Assembly: GCA_963709995.1 (NCBI GenBank) | Contig: CAVPYN010000001.1 | Span: forward strand, 186,001-250,000 | DNA length: 64,000 nucleotides | Reading direction: 5' to 3' | Origin: JAUIIK01 sp963709995 | GTDB taxonomy: Bacteria > Chloroflexota > Chloroflexia > Thermomicrobiales > CFX8 | Part shown: positions 61,009 to 64,000 of the stretch, in pieces | Position numbering within the stretch: position 1 is the stretch's first letter | How the letters are laid out: each line of letters begins with the position of its first letter | Notes under the pieces: generated by a model | The model's input: the letters and a program-made list of their open reading frames with translations, nothing else | Database searches by the model: none | Told to the model about the DNA's origin: nothing | Made by a program: the position numbers and the translations under genes

Positions 61009-61395
61009 ATGGGAAATCTTGGCCTCGGCGTCATTCTCGTTGGGGTTTTTCTCATCGGATTCTTCTACACCTGGAGCCTGCGCCACGCCTTCAACCTGAC
61101 CGTCTGGTTCGGTGTTGGATGGATGGGTTCTCTTTTTGTGCTGTACATCCTGGATCGCGCAGGGTACGGAATTGTGTCGACCGAGCCATTAGGCGCCGGC
61201 GGTGCGGTCGCGCTCGGGATCGGGTCGCTCGTCGCCTACATCTACCATGTGCGTTGGAAGAAGGCCGAGGCCGAACGGCAACGGATCAAAGCTGAAGAGG
61301 CTGCGGCCCGGCGCGCTCGCGGCGAGCGAGAACCCACCTTCATTGGCAATGTCGCCCGCGCTATCGGCAAGATGCGGACCCCATCGGATAGCTGA
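61009..61395 (+). CDS. hypothetical membrane protein with charged C-terminal helix
   Basis: 128 residues. Two or three membrane helices (about residues 5-22, 31-48, 61-80), then a strongly charged helix (RWKKAEAERQRIKAEEAAARRARGERE) of about 30 residues on the cytoplasmic side, and a Ser/Thr end. No family recognised. The ATG is followed by a typical hydrophobic start. Divergent from the 42-aa gene. Confidence 0.65.
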   Translation: MGNLGLGVILVGVFLIGFFYTWSLRHAFNLTVWFGVGWMGSLFVLYILDRAGYGIVSTEPLGAGGAVALGIGSLVAYIYHVRWKKAEAERQRIKAEEAAARRARGEREPTFIGNVARAIGKMRTPSDS

Positions 61396-61403
61396 GCGCT
61401 TTC

Positions 61404-61424
61404 TGAAGTTGGTTGACAACTTCA
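61404..61424 (+). terminator. hairpin just after the 128-aa membrane protein gene
   Basis: TGAAGTTG-GTTGA-CAACTTCA, a perfect 8-bp stem 9 bp after the stop. There is no strong T-run. The remaining bases to 61608 show no gene. Confidence 0.4.
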
Positions 61425-61608
61425 ACAGCTTATACGCAATTGCGCTGATTACGTCTTGATTGACCGGCAACGTTTGACGCATACGTGCAAAGAGCCGACT
61501 CGCCGCTACGGATGCCTATTCATCTTGACTTCGTATTACTTGCCAATTCAAAGCTATCAACACGTGCGGGCTGACCACACGTGAAGCGGCGTTGGCCGGA
61601 TCTATGCC

Positions 61609-63282
61609 CTATGGGCGCAGCAAGAATCCGTCGTAGCCCGCCGCAGCGACTTCATTGCACTTCTCGCGGTATGCGCCAACTCCACCGACATACGGCATGA
61701 AGACGCGCGTCTTGCCGGGGATGTTCGCGCCCATGTACCAGGAGTTGGCCAGCGGGTAGAGCGTTGAATCTCCAACTTCATTGACATGGTCAACCCAGTC
61801 ATCTTCGGCCTCCTGCGACGCTTCGATCGTCGCATACTGATGCTCGTCAAGATAGTCGATGCAATCTGTTACCCATTCAACATGCTGCTCGATCGAGACC
61901 ATCATGTTACTCAGGACCGACGGGCTGCCGGGCCCGGTGATCGTGAAGAGGTTTGGGAATCCAGCCACGGCAATGCCCAGGTAGCTTCGCGGACCACCGG
62001 ACCACTTCTCACGCAACGTGACGCCACCGATTCCGCGAATGTCGATGTTGAGCAATGCGCCGGTCATCGCGTCGAAGCCGGTAGCGAAGACGAGCGTGTC
62101 GAAGTCGAAGCTGGCGCTGGTTGTGCGCAGGCCGGCGGGCATAATTTCTTCGATGGGAGCGCTACGTATGTCTACGAGGGTGACATTCTCGCGATTGTAG
62201 GTCTCGTAGTAGCCGGTGTCGACGCAGAGTCGCTTTGTTCCGATCGGGTAGTCGCGGGGCACGAGCTTTTCGGCCACCTCGGGGTCCCGGACGATTTTCC
62301 GGATCTTTGAGCGCACGAACTCGGCGGCGGTTTCGTTGGATTCTCTGTTTCGCAGCAGATCGGAAAAAGTCCCGGTGATGCCGAAGCCGCCGATCGACCA
62401 GCGCCATTCAAACTGTTGCTGGCGCTCATCTTCCGTTACGTGAAGCGCTGATATCTCCTGATAGGGGCTGGCGGCAGTCAGGAAACCGGAACGCGACTCG
62501 CGCGCCTTCTGGCGAAACTCGGCGTAGTTTTCTTTGATTGATCGCTCGCGGTCGGGATCGAGCGGCGCGTTCCAGGCAGGCACGCTGTAATTCGGTGTGC
62601 GCTGAAACACATAGAGATGCTCCGCTTGCCGGGCAATCACCGGGATCGACTGGATCGCGGAGGAGCCGGTTCCGATCACCCCAACCCGCAGGCCGGTGAA
62701 GTCGACGCCTTCGTGCGGCCACCAACCAGTGAAGTACACGTTTCCCCGGAAGCTTTCGCGCCCGTCGATCTTCGGAACCTGCGGGACCGACAGGCAGCCG
62801 GTCGCCATGATACAGAAGCGGCCAGATACCCGGTCTCCCTGGTCTGTCTCGATCACCCACCGGCGCGTCGGTTCGTCGAAGATTGCCGACACGACGCGAG
62901 TATTGAACTGGATGTCGCGTCGCAGGTCAAAGCGGTCGGCCACGTGGTTTGCGTAGCGGAGAATCTCTGGCTGGGCAGCGTACCGCTCGCTCCACTTCCA
63001 TTCCTGCTGGAGCTCGTCGGAGAACGAGTAGGAGTAATCCATACTCTCGATGTCACAGCGCGCACCGGGGTAGCGATTCCAGTACCAGGTTCCCCCGACG
63101 TCGCTTCCAGCCTCATAGACTTGCGCCGTCAGCCCAAGCTTTCGCAATCGGTGGAGCAAGTACATGCCAGCGAAACCTGCGCCGACGATGATGGCGTCAA
63201 AGTCGGTTCGAGGTTGATTTGGGGTGGCGGCGGATCGTACGTTCACGGAATCGTCATCGAATGAACGCCTCTGAGAGTTCAT
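61609..63282 (-). CDS. Baeyer-Villiger-type flavin monooxygenase
   Basis: 557 residues from the ATG at 63282. FAD motif GAGFAG (34-39), EAGSDVGGTWYWNRYPGARCD typical of cyclohexanone- and phenylacetone-monooxygenases, a second Rossmann motif GVIGTGSSAIQSIP (NADPH) and the C-terminal FATGFDAMTGAL motif. The family fingerprint FxGxxxHxxxWP reads FRGNVYFTGWWP near residue 175: His is replaced by Phe. The enzyme should insert an oxygen into ketones (ester formation) or act as an N/S-oxygenase. Its ATG overlaps the stop of the upstream dioxygenase gene (ATGA), so the two are coupled. Confidence 0.85.
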   Translation of the reverse strand: MNSQRRSFDDDSVNVRSAATPNQPRTDFDAIIVGAGFAGMYLLHRLRKLGLTAQVYEAGSDVGGTWYWNRYPGARCDIESMDYSYSFSDELQQEWKWSERYAAQPEILRYANHVADRFDLRRDIQFNTRVVSAIFDEPTRRWVIETDQGDRVSGRFCIMATGCLSVPQVPKIDGRESFRGNVYFTGWWPHEGVDFTGLRVGVIGTGSSAIQSIPVIARQAEHLYVFQRTPNYSVPAWNAPLDPDRERSIKENYAEFRQKARESRSGFLTAASPYQEISALHVTEDERQQQFEWRWSIGGFGITGTFSDLLRNRESNETAAEFVRSKIRKIVRDPEVAEKLVPRDYPIGTKRLCVDTGYYETYNRENVTLVDIRSAPIEEIMPAGLRTTSASFDFDTLVFATGFDAMTGALLNIDIRGIGGVTLREKWSGGPRSYLGIAVAGFPNLFTITGPGSPSVLSNMMVSIEQHVEWVTDCIDYLDEHQYATIEASQEAEDDWVDHVNEVGDSTLYPLANSWYMGANIPGKTRVFMPYVGGVGAYREKCNEVAAAGYDGFLLRP

Positions 63283-64000
63283 GTCACATGCTGGGGGCGA
63301 TCGACGAGCTGTGGTTGAGATGTTGGGAGCAACTCCCCGGTCACAATCGATTCGCAAAGCGACGCTTCGTCGAACCAGGACGCCGGCGCTGCGTGGCCCC
63401 AGAATGTCTGCCGGCGTGGATCATCGAGGCTCCAGCGTATCGGCTCCCAGTCGGGATCGGCGATGAGATAGTCGTTGGCATAGAACTCGATGCGATTTCC
63501 ATCAGGATCCCTCAAATAAAGGAAGAATGCGTTTGAAATGCCGTGCCGGCCGGGGCCGCGCTCGATCGCGGCTTCCATGCCAGCGCCAGCCAGGATGTCG
63601 CAGGCGCGCAGGACGGACAACGTGTCGGCCAGCCAGAACCCGAGGTGGTGAATGCGTGGGCCGATGCCGTTCATCAGCGCAATATCATGAACATTTTGCT
63701 TCCGATGCAGCCATGCTGCCCAAAGTTGCTCTGGCTCCCCGTCGGTCGCGGTGTACTCGGAACAACCGAACCCCAGCCCTTTCGCAAAGAAGCTGTATTC
63801 GACTGAAACGTCAGGCACCTGACAGTTGAAATGATCGAAGCGCATGACCTGCGCGCCGCGATACTGGTCGAAGCGCTGCAACATCCGCTCGGTTCGCTCC
63901 ATCGACGCGAAGAACTCGATTGGCAGCCCGGCGGGTGACTGTGCGCGAATTGCCCTGCCTTGTCCGGGCTCCTCGTCGGGCTCCACCCGGCGCACTGGCA
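63279..64000 (-). CDS. extradiol ring-cleavage dioxygenase, VOC type (5' end outside the window)
   Basis: At least 240 residues; the frame is open to the window edge, so the N-terminal VOC module and start are missing. The visible module begins MRFDHFNCQVPDVSVEYSFF (first His ligand), then IHHLGFWLADTLSVL (second His) and YLRDPDGNRIEFYANDY (Glu ligand). This is the type I extradiol dioxygenase pattern, closest to catechol 2,3-dioxygenase or homoprotocatechuate dioxygenase. It cleaves an aromatic diol next to a hydroxyl using Fe(II) or Mn(II). Coupled to the monooxygenase, pointing to aromatic or cyclic-ketone degradation. Confidence 0.8.
   Translation of the reverse strand, partial: PVRRVEPDEEPGQGRAIRAQSPAGLPIEFFASMERTERMLQRFDQYRGAQVMRFDHFNCQVPDVSVEYSFFAKGLGFGCSEYTATDGEPEQLWAAWLHRKQNVHDIALMNGIGPRIHHLGFWLADTLSVLRACDILAGAGMEAAIERGPGRHGISNAFFLYLRDPDGNRIEFYANDYLIADPDWEPIRWSLDDPRRQTFWGHAAPASWFDEASLCESIVTGELLPTSQPQLVDRPQHVT

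Noticed and set aside
1..64000. tRNA, rRNA and CRISPR arrays
   Set aside because: I scanned by eye for T-loop GGTTCGAnTCC patterns and for regularly spaced repeats and found none outside coding sequence; a tRNAscan or repeat-finder run would settle it.

Overview
The window looks like a chromosomal segment from a moderately GC-rich, non-photosynthetic, aerobic bacterium, most likely Chloroflexota of the Thermomicrobia type. This is inferred from the gene mix: a fused E1 dehydrogenase, an aa3/caa3 oxidase operon with CtaG, several luciferase-like (LLM) and VOC enzymes, SHOCT and WYL proteins, and a GAAC-N4-GTTC SOS box. No rRNA, tRNA or CRISPR array was seen.

Left third (1-23900). The 3'-truncated end of a CpsB-type PHP phosphatase is followed by a copper operon behind a CsoR-like operator (HMA-like protein, Asp-box repeat protein, SHOCT membrane protein, CopB ATPase). 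Next come a lipoprotein cytochrome c, a translationally coupled acetyltransferase/MFS pair, the E1 alpha-beta fusion with a VOC protein, a DUF1445 protein, a second VOC protein and a 1330-residue secreted subtilase. An ERF/Rad52-like annealing protein sits behind a LexA box, then purEK, an LLM oxidoreductase, a berberine-bridge-type flavoenzyme divergent from its probable HxlR regulator, and a methyltransferase/HIT pair whose 3' end has recombined with a PIN-domain gene remnant.

Middle accessory region (23900-34400). This holds two broken copies of one molybdopterin oxidoreductase gene, one short and one nearly full length but visibly richer in GC and interrupted by single-base indels. Between them lie a sulfide:quinone-reductase-like flavoprotein, an orphan HicB and a two-gene module with a probable pPIWI-associating nuclease. 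The first gene of that module carries an in-frame stop at a CTT TGA site where a +1 shift restores a continuous protein; I consider this module the best candidate for an under-described defence system. VapBC, a gene-poor scar with strong hairpins and a Tat-exported amidase complete the region.

Right half (34400-64000). A Cys-rich unknown protein is followed by fumC (one extra base near its start) and a cytochrome oxidase operon (ctaC-D-E-F-G). Next come a MerR regulator with a textbook 19-bp-spaced promoter, a degenerate Nudix protein, an LLM enzyme and an FAA hydrolase. A compact eight-gene chemosensory operon (REC, unknown, REC, CheW, two MCPs, a giant hybrid CheA and a double-CheW protein) lacks CheR and CheB. 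After it come a cupin, a WYL regulator with an unknown partner, two small membrane proteins, and a coupled extradiol dioxygenase/Baeyer-Villiger-type monooxygenase pair that runs off the right edge.
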